Source of the DNA: Mycobacterium sp. ACS4331
GTDB lineage: Bacteria > Actinomycetota > Actinomycetes > Mycobacteriales > Mycobacteriaceae
Assembly: GCF_001667265.1 (NCBI RefSeq)
Contig: NZ_LZHW01000003.1
Location: 1-61,732 of the forward strand
DNA length: 61,732 nucleotides
Direction: 5' to 3'
The notes beneath the pieces were generated by a model. The model saw only the letters and a program-made list of their open reading frames with translations, did no database searches and had not been told where the DNA came from. The position numbers were made by a program, and so were the translations under genes. This document shows, piece after piece, positions 27,494 to 35,943 of the stretch (positions are counted from its first letter, which is position 1; the number at the start of each line of letters is the position of its first letter).

Positions 27494-28518
27494 CGCGGCG
27501 TGCACCTCCCGGTGTCCTGTCCGGCCACCTTGACGTAGACGGGCTGACCGCCCTTGCCGTTGAGCTTCAGCGAGATGTCGCACAGGTAGAAGCTGAAGAA
27601 GTCGCCGTACAGACCCTGCCGGTTGAGCACCTGGTAGGCGTCGGGCAGCGTGTTGATGACGTTGTCGAAGTAGTCGTGGTCGGCGAGCACGATCCCGGCG
27701 CTGCGATCGGTCTCGGTGATCACCTTCTGCAGCGGCGGGCGCGCCTGTGACAGCAGGTCGGCGATGGTGCCCGCGGCCTCACTGCTGTAGGCCAGCCCGT
27801 TGGCGATGTCCTGGCGGCGGTCCGACAGGGTGGCCACCAGATCCGACAGCGCCTCGACGCCCTTGGCGAACTGATCGCTCTGCCCGGCAAGCGAGCCCAG
27901 CACCGTGTTCAGGTTGACGATGACCTCTCCGATGAGTTGGTCGCGGTCGGCCAGCGTGTTGGTCAGCGCGGCGGTCTGCGACAGGAACGAGTTGATGGTC
28001 CCGCCCTGTCCCTGCAGCGCGCTGATCAACTGACCGGACAGTGCGTTGATCTGCTCTGGCGCCAGCGCACGGAACAGGGGGCGGAATCCGCCGATCAGGG
28101 CGTCGAGATCGAGCGCCGGTTCGGTCTGGGCCAGCGGGATGGTGTCCCCGGGGCTGAGCCGCTTGGTGCCGCCCGCCCCCTCGACCAGCGACAGGTACCG
28201 GCCGCCGATCAGGTCGTCGAACCGGATCACGGCGCGACTGCCCTCGGTCAGCACCACCGACTCGTCGGCGGTGAAGTCGACGGTCAGCGTGCCGTCGTCG
28301 TTGTAGCCGATCTTCTTGACCTTGCCGACCTCGACGCCGGCGATGCGGACGAAGTCGTCGACCTCCAGACCTGTCACGTTCGCGAAGTGCGCCCGGTACT
28401 CGTGCGCCTTGTCGAACCGCAACTGTCCGAACACCGCGAACAGCGTGAACATACCCAGCAGGCAGACCGTGAGGAACACGGCCAGACGCCACGCGGCGCC
28501 TCCCAGGTTGTCTCTCAC
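27490..28518 (-). CDS. mceB: Mce family protein MceB
   Basis: A 342-residue subunit and the shortest of the set, as usual for MceB. It has a transmembrane anchor (about 9-30), an MCE domain (about 36-120, AHFANVTGLEVDDFVRIAGVEVG) and helical repeats. There is no Pro-rich tail; the protein ends in a short Cys-containing segment (AGQDTGRCTPR). It starts 43 bases after mceA and overlaps mceC. Confidence 0.92.
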   Translation of the reverse strand: MRDNLGGAAWRLAVFLTVCLLGMFTLFAVFGQLRFDKAHEYRAHFANVTGLEVDDFVRIAGVEVGKVKKIGYNDDGTLTVDFTADESVVLTEGSRAVIRFDDLIGGRYLSLVEGAGGTKRLSPGDTIPLAQTEPALDLDALIGGFRPLFRALAPEQINALSGQLISALQGQGGTINSFLSQTAALTNTLADRDQLIGEVIVNLNTVLGSLAGQSDQFAKGVEALSDLVATLSDRRQDIANGLAYSSEAAGTIADLLSQARPPLQKVITETDRSAGIVLADHDYFDNVINTLPDAYQVLNRQGLYGDFFSFYLCDISLKLNGKGGQPVYVKVAGQDTGRCTPR

Positions 28519-28561
28519 TGCGACTGCCTCTCAATTGCTGACATTGCGGACTCGGTGGTGG

Positions 28562-30034
28562 TTACGGCGACGGTGCTGCCGGGACGGGGATGCCGTTCGG
28601 CGGGTACGGCGTGGGCACCTGGCCGGGGTTCGGCACCACGAAGGGCTCCGACCCTGGCCGCGGGCCGGGATCCTTCGGCGCACCCGGCGGCGGCGCGGGC
28701 GGCAGGTTGTTCCACAGCGGTGTGCCGTCCGGCCCGTACATCGGCGCCCCGTAGGGGTAGTCGCCCGGTTCCGGAATGACCTTCGGCGGGTTGCCCGCGT
28801 TGGGACCCGGCGCCGGACCACCGAACAGGTTCCGGATGCTGGGCGGCTGCGGGATGCCGCGCGTGGTCGGGAAGTAGTTGGCCCACATCGGGAATGCGAT
28901 GCCGGGGTTCGGCCGGATGTCGACACCGGTGCCCCAGCCGGTGTTGGTCACCAGAGCCCGGACTGGCCAGTTCTCGTCGACGTTCGGCAGCGAACCACAG
29001 CCGGGCTTGCCGCCCGGGCCGCCCTTGGCCCCGATGATCGGAAGGTTCTCCGGGTAGCGGTACTGATCGTCGCCGAGCAGTGCGCCGCCGTCCACGATGA
29101 AGGACTTCCCGTTGCCGCCGGTGGCCTCGTAGGCGCCGTTCTCCAGCAGCCAGTGCGCGCCGACGAGCATGCAGGTGTACCCGGGGTTGTACTTCATCAA
29201 CAGATTGGTCGTCGGCTCGAGCACGTTGATCGCCTTGATCAGGTTCTCCTGATTGGGCGCCAACAGGCGGATACCGCTGTTGGACAGGCCGATCACGTTG
29301 AGCAGCAGCGCATCCAACGGCTTGGCGTTCTCGGTGATCGTCGAGCTCGTGGTGCTCAGAGCGTCGAGGGTGCCGACGATGTTCTGTGCCGCTGCGCTGT
29401 AGGTCTCGTTGAACCCGCGCAGCGCCTGCCAGTCCGCCCGGATGGTGTCGGCGCGCGGGTTGAGTTCCAGCAGCACCTGATTGGCGGCCGTGGTGGCCTC
29501 GCCGATCCGCTCCCCCTGCCCGCGGACGCCCTCGGCCAGCGCGGCCAGCGTCGCGTTCAGCTTGGAGCTGTCCACCTGGTCGAGCACGCCGACCAGGTTC
29601 TGGAACACCGTGTTGACCTCGGTGCTGACGTTGCGCGAGATGAGCACCTGACCGTCGGCCAACCGCCCGCTCTCGGGGTCGTCCGGGTAGATCAGGTCGA
29701 CGAACTTGGCGCCGAACACGGTCGTCGCACGGATCTGCGCACCGACGTTGGCCGGGATGTACTTGACCTGGTCGGGGTAGATCTCGAGGTTGAGCCGGAC
29801 CGGGTCCTGGCCACCCTTGATCGTCGTCACGCGACCGACCTGCACGCCGCGCATCTTGACCTTGGCGCCGGACTCCATCACGAGTCCGGAGCGGTCCGAC
29901 GTCACAGTGACGTTGACGTAGTTCTTCAGTGACCCCGTGAACAGCGCCGAGGTCATCCACACCAGTGCCGCCAGGAACGCGATCAAGATCGCCGTCCACC
30001 AGGCGGGATGCAGGCCCTTGTCGTCCTCTTCCAT
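28562..30034 (-). CDS. mceA: Mce family protein MceA (Mce3A-like)
   Basis: A 490-residue subunit. It has an N-terminal transmembrane helix (about 10-32), an MCE domain (about 37-118) with VFGAKFVDLIYP at its end, and helical repeats. A conserved C-terminal block includes GGPGGKPGCGSLP and DIRPNPGIAFPMWANYFP, followed by a Pro-rich tail. The latter block resembles M. tuberculosis Mce3A and not Mce1A or Mce4A, which argues against this being the cholesterol importer Mce4. The ATG lies 11 bases after yrbEB. Confidence 0.92.
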   Translation of the reverse strand: MEEDDKGLHPAWWTAILIAFLAALVWMTSALFTGSLKNYVNVTVTSDRSGLVMESGAKVKMRGVQVGRVTTIKGGQDPVRLNLEIYPDQVKYIPANVGAQIRATTVFGAKFVDLIYPDDPESGRLADGQVLISRNVSTEVNTVFQNLVGVLDQVDSSKLNATLAALAEGVRGQGERIGEATTAANQVLLELNPRADTIRADWQALRGFNETYSAAAQNIVGTLDALSTTSSTITENAKPLDALLLNVIGLSNSGIRLLAPNQENLIKAINVLEPTTNLLMKYNPGYTCMLVGAHWLLENGAYEATGGNGKSFIVDGGALLGDDQYRYPENLPIIGAKGGPGGKPGCGSLPNVDENWPVRALVTNTGWGTGVDIRPNPGIAFPMWANYFPTTRGIPQPPSIRNLFGGPAPGPNAGNPPKVIPEPGDYPYGAPMYGPDGTPLWNNLPPAPPPGAPKDPGPRPGSEPFVVPNPGQVPTPYPPNGIPVPAAPSP

Positions 30035-30045
30035 CCTGTTTCCCG

Positions 30046-30897
30046 CTATCCGGAGAGGTTGAAGTTGCCGGACTGACCGTAAACGGCCAGTGAGATCATC
30101 ACGGTCACAAGCGAAGCCACGATCAGCGACGTGCGCACGGCGCGGCCCACGGCCTCGCCGACCCCGGCCGGGCCGCCCGAGGCGGTGAAGCCGTAATAGG
30201 TGTGCACGAGCATGATCACCAACGCCATCGCGACGGCCTGCAGGAATGACCAGATCAGGTCGACCGGGTTGAGGAACGTCCGGAAGTAGTGGTCGTACAC
30301 ACCGGTGGACTGGCCGTAGATGAAGGTGGTGCCCACTCGGGCGGCCAGGAACGACATCAGCACCGCGACGCAGTAGAGCGGGATCACGACGATCACGCCG
30401 GCGATCACGCGGGAGGACGCCAGGTAGGCGATCGTGCGGATGCCGATCACCTCGAGGGCGTCGATCTCCTCGTTGATGCGCATGGCGCCCAACTGTGCGG
30501 TCGCGCCCGCGCCGATGGTCGCGGCCATGCCGACGCCCGCGGTCAGCGGCGCGATGAGGCGCACGTTGAAGAAGGCCGACGCGAAGCCGGTGAGGGCCTC
30601 GACGCCGATGGACTCGAACTGGTTGTAGCCCTGCACGGCCACCAGGGCACCGGTCGACAGGGTCAGGAACCCGACGATCGCGATGGTGCCGCCAATGACC
30701 GCCAACGCGCCCGCGCCGAGTCCCATCTGCGCGATGAGGCGGATGACCTCACCCTTGTAGTAGACGATTGCGGCCCAGACACCCCGCAGTGTGTAGCCGT
30801 AGAACTTGGTCTGCCGGCCGATCCGGTTCCAGCCCTGACCCCATTCCCGGACGGTGCGCCGGAACTGGACGAAACGGCCGTCGTGCACTGCGGTCAT
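30046..30897 (-). CDS. yrbEB: YrbE family MlaE-like permease B
   Basis: A 283-residue permease with about five to six membrane spans and the MlaE/DUF140 signatures LGAMRINEEIDALEVIGI and ASGGPAGVGEAVG. ATG 30897 overlaps the yrbEA stop (ATGA); the longer open frame upstream is an overlap artefact. With YrbEA it forms the ABC permease core. The ATPase MceG is encoded elsewhere and shared among mce systems. Confidence 0.94.
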   Translation of the reverse strand: MTAVHDGRFVQFRRTVREWGQGWNRIGRQTKFYGYTLRGVWAAIVYYKGEVIRLIAQMGLGAGALAVIGGTIAIVGFLTLSTGALVAVQGYNQFESIGVEALTGFASAFFNVRLIAPLTAGVGMAATIGAGATAQLGAMRINEEIDALEVIGIRTIAYLASSRVIAGVIVVIPLYCVAVLMSFLAARVGTTFIYGQSTGVYDHYFRTFLNPVDLIWSFLQAVAMALVIMLVHTYYGFTASGGPAGVGEAVGRAVRTSLIVASLVTVMISLAVYGQSGNFNLSG

Positions 30898-31661
30898 GTT
30901 GTGGCCTGCACTCCCACGGCCGTCGCCAGCACGTTGATGACGAACAGCGCGATGAAGGTGAACACGACGGTCTCGTTGACGGCGTTGCCGACACCCGCGG
31001 GTCCGCCGCCGACCGAGATCCCCTTGTAGCAGGCGATCAGGCCCGCCGAGAGGCCGAACAGGGTGGCCTTCACGAGCGCGACGATGACGTCGGCCGGACC
31101 GGTGAGCAGCGTGAGGCCGGCGACGAAGGCACCCGGCGTGACGTGCTGCAGGTAGACCGAGAAGAAGAAGCCGCCCGCGATACCGACCACCACCACGGTC
31201 GAGGCCAGCATGAGCGCGACGACCGTGGCCGCGAGCACCCGGGGCACGACGAGCGCCTGGATCGGGTCGATGCCCATCACGCGCAGCGCGTCGAGTTCTT
31301 CGCGGATCGTGCGGGCACCCAGGTCGGCGCACATCGCGGTGGCGCCGGCACCGGCGACCACCAGCACGGTCACGATCGGCCCGATCTGGGTGACGGTGCC
31401 GATCGCGGCGCCTGTGCCGGAGAAGTCGGCGGCGCCGAATTCGACCAACAGGATGTTGAAGGTGAAGACCAGCAGCACCGTGAAGGGGATCGACAGCATC
31501 AGGGTCGGGACGATCGAGACCCTGGCCACGAACCAGGTCTGCAGGATGAACTCGCGCCACGCGAACGGGGGCTTGAACATCGCGACGAACGTGTCCAGGG
31601 CCATCGCGAAGAATCCGCCGACGGACCGGACCGGTTTGGTGAGCGCCGCAGAGGTGACCAT
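30894..31661 (-). CDS. yrbEA: YrbE family MlaE-like permease A
   Basis: A 255-residue MlaE-type permease and the first gene of the mce operon. Signatures are LGARTIREELDALRVMGIDP and GGGPAGVGNAVNETVVFTF. I use ATG 31661, which places SAALTKPVRSVGGFF at the N-terminus as in other YrbEA proteins; an in-frame GTG at 31676 would add five residues. The operon lacks an adjacent fadD or hsd4A gene, unlike mce1 and mce4. Confidence 0.92.
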   Translation of the reverse strand: MVTSAALTKPVRSVGGFFAMALDTFVAMFKPPFAWREFILQTWFVARVSIVPTLMLSIPFTVLLVFTFNILLVEFGAADFSGTGAAIGTVTQIGPIVTVLVVAGAGATAMCADLGARTIREELDALRVMGIDPIQALVVPRVLAATVVALMLASTVVVVGIAGGFFFSVYLQHVTPGAFVAGLTLLTGPADVIVALVKATLFGLSAGLIACYKGISVGGGPAGVGNAVNETVVFTFIALFVINVLATAVGVQATT

Positions 31662-31676
31662 CAGAGGACCCCGCAC

Positions 31677-31985
31677 TTCCGGGCCGCGCAGTGGTCTGGG
31701 CGCAGGTCCAGGAGGGTGTTTCTCAACTGCATCAGCGGCTGAATCCTCCCGACATGCGACACCTGCTTCCTGCGTGACAACTGTGACTCATGACACAGGA
31801 CTGACGCAAAACGTACACCACCGCTTTGCCGTCCAGCGCCGCTTTCCGCACACCGCGCGGGTACCTACTGGCGAGTAGGCGAGTGAATCTTTGCACACGA
31901 TGAGCCGTGGTGTGCGACGCAGGTCTCACTGGCGCGACAACCGGCGCAACAATCCCGGTCAGCACGTGCGCATACCCGGATTTCG
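31677..31985. other. Promoter region of the mce operon
   Basis: This 309-base gap between the TetR stop and yrbEA shows no coding signal. It holds a strong dyad at 31864-31879. The yrbEA-proximal half (31677-31800) has no obvious KstR box, so control by the neighbouring TetR protein is the simplest model. Confidence 0.5.
31864..31879. promoter_or_regulatory. TetR-type operator CCTACT-GGCG-AGTAGG
   Basis: Perfect six-base arms with a four-base spacer form a TetR-family style site (TACT...AGTA) between the TetR gene and the mce operon, about 200 bases before yrbEA. No other dyad of this quality is present in the gap. Confidence 0.6.
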
Positions 31986-32609
31986 TCACGCGGTACCCGC
32001 CGTCCGGTGCACCCCGAGGGCGCGGTGCGCGAAACTCAGGATGTTCTCGATCGCCTCCGTGCTCGACGGTGCGGCGGGGTCGAGCATCCCGGCCAGCACG
32101 CGGCTGACGGCTCCGCTGATGGCGGTCGCGTCAGCGGCCGGGTCGGCGTCGGGGAACACACCGGCGCGCAGGCCACGGTCGAGGATCGCGATCAGCGACC
32201 GCTCGCGTTCGGCGCGGATCCGGTCCCGCACCGCGCAGTAGCCCTTGGCCACCCGCACCTCGTCGGAGTCGATGACGTCCATCTTGGTGGCCCGACGCGG
32301 ATCGTTGGCGAGGTCGAACATCTGCTCCACCCACGCGCGCAGCTCCGCGACGGGTCCGCCCGCGACGGTCTCGGGAATCTGTTCGAGGCGTTTCACGAGT
32401 TCGTCGCTCTCACGCTCCAGCATCGCGATGAACAGGGCGTCCTTCGATTCGAAGTGCCGATAGAACGCGCGGGTGGAGACGCCGGCACGCTCAAGGATCG
32501 CCGCGACGGGCACCGGCCCCGACCGCGGCGCCGACAGGCACGCGTACGCGGCATCGATGATGAGGCTGCGCTCTTCAGGAGTGCCGTCTGCACCGTCCAC
32601 GGGCTGCAC
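31986..32609 (-). CDS. TetR family regulator upstream of the mce operon
   Basis: A 207-residue regulator with an N-terminal HTH (about 10-60, containing VAAILERAGVSTRAFYRHFES). I start at GTG 32609, because TAAGAT (32617-32622) lies exactly seven bases upstream and marks a leaderless promoter; the much longer open frame crossing the neighbouring hydrolase is not real. It is divergent from the hydrolase and reads towards the mce operon. Together with the dyad at 31864, this suggests it controls lipid import and possibly the hydrolase. Confidence 0.88.
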   Translation of the reverse strand: MQPVDGADGTPEERSLIIDAAYACLSAPRSGPVPVAAILERAGVSTRAFYRHFESKDALFIAMLERESDELVKRLEQIPETVAGGPVAELRAWVEQMFDLANDPRRATKMDVIDSDEVRVAKGYCAVRDRIRAERERSLIAILDRGLRAGVFPDADPAADATAISGAVSRVLAGMLDPAAPSSTEAIENILSFAHRALGVHRTAGTA

Positions 32610-32616
32610 GGCACGG

Positions 32617-32674
32617 ATCTTAACGAGGCGCGACGCCCTCCGCGTGCGGACTGAGCAGGCCACCGAAGTAACGT
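32617..32674. promoter_or_regulatory. Divergent leaderless promoters for TetR and hydrolase
   Basis: TAAGAT on the minus strand (32617-32622) and TAACGT on the plus strand (32669-32674) each sit seven bases from a GTG start, facing away from each other across 46 bases. One regulator could control both. Confidence 0.55.
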
Positions 32675-32681
32675 CAGGTCG

Positions 32682-33521
32682 GTGAGCACACCACAGACCG
32701 TCGAGTACTCCGGCGTCGACGACCTCACGCTGGTCGCCGACGAGTGGAACGCCCCCGGCGAGCGTCCGTCGATCCTGATGCTGCACGGCGGCGGACAGAA
32801 TCGTTTCTCCTGGAAGAACACCGGCCAGGTGCTCGCCGATCGGGGCTTTCACGTGGTTGCGGTGGACACGCGCGGACACGGCGACAGTGACCGTGCCCCG
32901 GGTGCGGACTACTCCCTGGACAAGCTCAGCGGTGACGTCCTGCGCATCATCGACGCCATCGGCCGGCCCGTCACGCTGATCGGCGCGAGCATGGGCGGTC
33001 TGACCGGAATCCTCGTCGCCAGCGACGGCGGCCCGGACCGAGTCGCGAAGCTGGTGCTCGTCGACGTCGTGCCCAATTTCGAGAAATCGGGCAGCGCCCG
33101 GATCCGCGACTTCATGTTCAATCACGTGCACGGGTTCGACTCGCTCGAGGAGGCCGCCGACGCGGTCGCCGAGTATCTGCCGCACCGCACCAAACCTCGC
33201 AGCCCCGAGGGACTGAAGAAGAACCTGCGGCTGCGCGACGGTCGGTGGTACTGGCACTGGGATCCGGCGTTTCTGACCAAACCGGACGACAACCCGTTCG
33301 ATCGCACCGACCGCCTCGAGGCTGCGGCGGCCGGACTGCAGATCCCGATCCTGTTGATTCGCGGCAAGCTCTCCGATGTCGTCAGCACCGAGGGTGTCCG
33401 CGACTTCCTCGCCAAGGTGCCCGCGGCCGAGTTCGTCGAATTGGCCGACGCCGGGCACACCGCGGCCGGTGATGACAACGACGCGTTCAGTGAAGTTGTG
33501 GTCGAGTTCGTCACCCGGTAA
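32682..33521 (+). CDS. Alpha/beta hydrolase
   Basis: A 279-residue hydrolase with the oxyanion HGGGQ (35-39), nucleophile Ser103 in GASMGG, acid near Asp237 and His259 in DAGHT. The lid region (about 150-220) carries a WYWHWDP patch. Substrate class (ester, lactone or peroxidase-like) cannot be set. The leaderless GTG start is supported by TAACGT seven bases upstream. Divergence from the TetR gene makes it a likely co-regulated lipase or esterase feeding the Mce system (inference). Confidence 0.9.
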   Translation: MSTPQTVEYSGVDDLTLVADEWNAPGERPSILMLHGGGQNRFSWKNTGQVLADRGFHVVAVDTRGHGDSDRAPGADYSLDKLSGDVLRIIDAIGRPVTLIGASMGGLTGILVASDGGPDRVAKLVLVDVVPNFEKSGSARIRDFMFNHVHGFDSLEEAADAVAEYLPHRTKPRSPEGLKKNLRLRDGRWYWHWDPAFLTKPDDNPFDRTDRLEAAAAGLQIPILLIRGKLSDVVSTEGVRDFLAKVPAAEFVELADAGHTAAGDDNDAFSEVVVEFVTR

Positions 33522-33631
33522 CTTCCCCGGTGACGCGGAGTTTCAGCCCACAGGCTCTGTGCAAGTCCTGAACTGCCCGCATTCGTCGCGCTCCCGCGAT
33601 ATCGTTTTCGAGCAGAATTCACTTTTTCGGT

Positions 33632-33644
33632 TGTGGAGTCCACA
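33632..33644. promoter_or_regulatory. Palindrome TGTGGAGTCCACA before TetR
   Basis: A 13-base palindrome with a central G ends three bases before the TetR start at 33647. The position suits autoregulation or blocking of ribosome access. It is short, so chance is possible. Confidence 0.35.
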
Positions 33645-33646
33645 GC

Positions 33647-34267
33647 ATGGGAAAACCACGCGTTGAACCGCGTCAACAGAGATCGCGCGACACCTACGAC
33701 AAGATCCTGTCGGTTGCCGAGGAGATCTTCTCCGACCTTGGCTACGCCGGCACCACGACCAACAAGGTGGCCGACGCCGCGGGCATCTCGATCGGCACGC
33801 TGTACCACTATTTTCCCGACAAGGACGCACTGCTCTACGCCTTGGCCGAAAAGCACCTCGCCGGCGGCACCACCCTGATCACGGTCACGTTCCAACGCAT
33901 GCGGGACACCAAGCCCGACCTGGAGGAGTCGTTGCGGATGGTGATCGACGTGATCGTGCGCATGCACGTCGAGCAGTTCCATCTGCACCACCTGCTCTAC
34001 GACAGTGCCCCGCGCTCAGAGGATCTCGAGCAGAGGCAGTACCAGATCGACGGCCTGATCGCCCAGGAGGTCGCCTGGCATCTGGAGCGCGTCGGCGTCG
34101 CGCACGAACAGCGGGAGCTGGTGGCCGAACTGCTGGTCTCCGGAGTGGAGGCGCAGGTGCACAGGGCCATCATCGATGCGACGCTGCACGGGGACAAGCC
34201 GGCCGACCCCAAGGTGCTCACCGACGTGCTCACTCAGCTGTGGAAGCGCGCACTGCAGAACACCTGA
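33647..34267 (+). CDS. TetR family transcriptional regulator
   Basis: A 206-residue regulator. Its HTH has VADAAGISIGTLYHYFPDK (about 41-59), a canonical TetR recognition helix, and a larger ligand-binding domain follows. It is preceded by a short palindrome and followed convergently by a small membrane protein. No strong target is adjacent. The ATG at 33647 gives the usual 15-residue pre-HTH arm (KPRVEPRQQRSRDTYDKIL). Confidence 0.92.
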   Translation: MGKPRVEPRQQRSRDTYDKILSVAEEIFSDLGYAGTTTNKVADAAGISIGTLYHYFPDKDALLYALAEKHLAGGTTLITVTFQRMRDTKPDLEESLRMVIDVIVRMHVEQFHLHHLLYDSAPRSEDLEQRQYQIDGLIAQEVAWHLERVGVAHEQRELVAELLVSGVEAQVHRAIIDATLHGDKPADPKVLTDVLTQLWKRALQNT

Positions 34268-34280
34268 GCGCCGAAGTGCC

Positions 34281-34448
34281 TCAGTCGCGCGCAGTGCGCT
34301 CGGCGTCTGCGAGCCGTTGGTGCAGGCGCGCCCGAATGTCATTGGGCGTGTAGGACGCACGCCGCCGTTGGTCACGGGCGACCAGTACGCCTCCAGCAGT
34401 CACACCCACGACACCGGCAAGGCCGATCCACTTCCAGACGTTGCGCAT
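34281..34448 (-). CDS. Small single-pass membrane protein
   Basis: A 55-residue protein with one hydrophobic helix (about 6-24, KWIGLAGVVGVTAGGVLVA) and a basic then mixed-charge tail (RDQRRRASYTPNDIRARL...). It has positive-inside topology with the C-terminus cytoplasmic. It starts at ATG 34448, divergent from the NlpC/P60-like gene with 29 bases between. The YTPNDIRARLHQRL tail looks like an ordered helix, which supports real coding. Function unknown. Confidence 0.7.
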   Translation of the reverse strand: MRNVWKWIGLAGVVGVTAGGVLVARDQRRRASYTPNDIRARLHQRLADAERTARD

Positions 34449-34477
34449 GCCGACAGTGTGCCTAAGCTGCGCAGGTG

Positions 34478-35179
34478 ATGGCGAGCACAGGCGCAGGACA
34501 CACCACGCTCGAGCAGGCGCTCGAATCCACCCGCACCGGGGACATCTGGCTGTTCCGCGGCGGATCCGGGCCGGACCGCGCGATCCAGACGCTGACCAAC
34601 AGCCCGGTGAACCATGTCGGGATGACCGTCGCGATCGACGATCTGCCGCCGTTGATCTGGCATGCCGAACTGGGCGACAAACTGCTGGACTACTGGACCG
34701 GGACCAATCACCGTGGCGTGCAGCTGAACGACCTGCGCGCGGCCGTCGAGCAGTGGACGGGCAGGTATCAGCAGCGCTGCTGGCTGCGCCAACTGCATCC
34801 GTACGCCAGTCGCGAGCAGGAGGACCTGCTGCTGAAGGTGATCGCCCGCATGGACGGCACACCGTTCCCCAGCACGGCCCGGTTGACCGGTCGCTGGATG
34901 CGCGGGCGGCTGCCCACCCGGGCCGACTGGACGCGGGGAATCCCGTTCCTGCACAAGTTGGTTGCGAAGTCCGTCGAGCAGGACAAGAGCCAGCGCCGAG
35001 CGGCCGGGCTGGAGACGGCCTACTGCGCGGAGACCGTCGCCATCACCTATGAGGAGATGGGACTGCTGGTCACCGAGAAACGGGAGAACTACTTCGATCC
35101 GGGGTCGTTCTGGAGTGGTGACGTGTTGCCGCTGACACCCGGATACTCCCTGGGCCGGGAGATCGCGGTGACTGTCTGA
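34478..35179 (+). CDS. Permuted papain-like (YiiX/NlpC-P60 type) protein
   Basis: A 233-residue protein with GDIWLFRG (21-28), His46 in NHVGM, and Cys183 in YCAETVA. This is the circularly permuted order (His before Cys) of the YiiX/YebB-type NlpC/P60 superfamily, which includes amidases and acyltransferases. No signal peptide is evident, so cytoplasmic. ATG 34478 is favoured over GTG 34475 because TAAGCT (34465-34470) is seven bases upstream. Substrate unknown; lipid or peptide amide hydrolysis is plausible. Confidence 0.78.
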   Translation: MASTGAGHTTLEQALESTRTGDIWLFRGGSGPDRAIQTLTNSPVNHVGMTVAIDDLPPLIWHAELGDKLLDYWTGTNHRGVQLNDLRAAVEQWTGRYQQRCWLRQLHPYASREQEDLLLKVIARMDGTPFPSTARLTGRWMRGRLPTRADWTRGIPFLHKLVAKSVEQDKSQRRAAGLETAYCAETVAITYEEMGLLVTEKRENYFDPGSFWSGDVLPLTPGYSLGREIAVTV

Positions 35180-35326
35180 CGGTGTCGAGTTCGACGGGCA
35201 CCTTCGTCGCGGCCTGGCCGACATCGCTGCGGGCGGCGTTCGACCCTCAGGTGTCGGCGAGGTGAGTCGTCGGGCGAACACGGCCCCGCCGAGAACCGGT
35301 TCCCGCACCGTGTCCCTTTCGGTCAC

Positions 35327-35887
35327 TCACCGCGGCCGCCGGGGATCGGCGTACATCGAGTAGACCATCGGACCGTCCGGTATGGATGTCGTGGCGGTGA
35401 CGGCGAATCCCGCGCGCTCGTAGAGTCGCACGTTGCGTTCATCGGATGTCTCCAGTGCCACACCGGCGGCTGGATCCACCTCAAGCGCCGCGTGCACCAG
35501 CGCCGCACCGAGACCGTGGCCCTGACTGCCTGGGTGCACGCCGACGGTCGCCAGATTCCAGGCGCCGTCGGGATGGGCCGGAATGTCCACGGCCGCAATC
35601 GCTTCCAATCGCGATCCGTGCAGTTGCGCGACCTGGTCCCCGAAGTCCGGCGCGGACACGTCCGGAGGCAGCAGGGCGAGCACTCCACGGAGTTCGTCGT
35701 CGACCAGGACGACACCTTCGTCAATCGCGTAGCCCAGATACATCCGCTGTAACCGCGCCAGCCGGTTCCGGTAGTCGTCCTGCGGGATCGACCACCGCGT
35801 CCAAGCGTAGGAGTCGAATGCCGCGACGAGGGTCTGCACCGCACCGTCCAGATCGGAAACGGTCGCGCGCCGGATGCGGAACGTCAA
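35327..35887 (-). CDS. GNAT family N-acetyltransferase
   Basis: A 186-residue acetyltransferase with the acetyl-CoA pyrophosphate loop VHPGSQGHGLGAALV (about 117-131) and the terminal NVRLYERAGF motif. The N-terminal half carries a mycobacterial-type YLGYAIDEG insertion. It reads in the same direction as, and lies downstream of, the AraC-GyrI gene (56-base gap), so it may be co-transcribed and serve drug or amine acetylation (inference). Confidence 0.92.
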   Translation of the reverse strand: MTFRIRRATVSDLDGAVQTLVAAFDSYAWTRWSIPQDDYRNRLARLQRMYLGYAIDEGVVLVDDELRGVLALLPPDVSAPDFGDQVAQLHGSRLEAIAAVDIPAHPDGAWNLATVGVHPGSQGHGLGAALVHAALEVDPAAGVALETSDERNVRLYERAGFAVTATTSIPDGPMVYSMYADPRRPR

Positions 35888-35943
35888 GTGTCGTCGAACC
35901 TTTCAGGAGTGATTCGAGTGGCCCCCGCTGACCCATGATTGTG

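Noticed and set aside
20758..31676. Assignment of the mce cluster as mce4 (cholesterol importer)
   Set aside because: No KstR box or hsd4A precedes it, and the MceA C-terminal block resembles Mce3A. A neutral mceA-F naming was kept.
31986..33458. A 490-codon TetR with a long N-terminal extension
   Set aside because: The extension is antisense to a convincing alpha/beta hydrolase. A leaderless promoter supports GTG 32609 as the true start.
35180..35326. Possible micro-ORF or pseudogene between the NlpC/P60-like and GNAT genes
   Set aside because: Short frames exist, but no motif, ribosome-binding site or hydrophobic pattern supports them.
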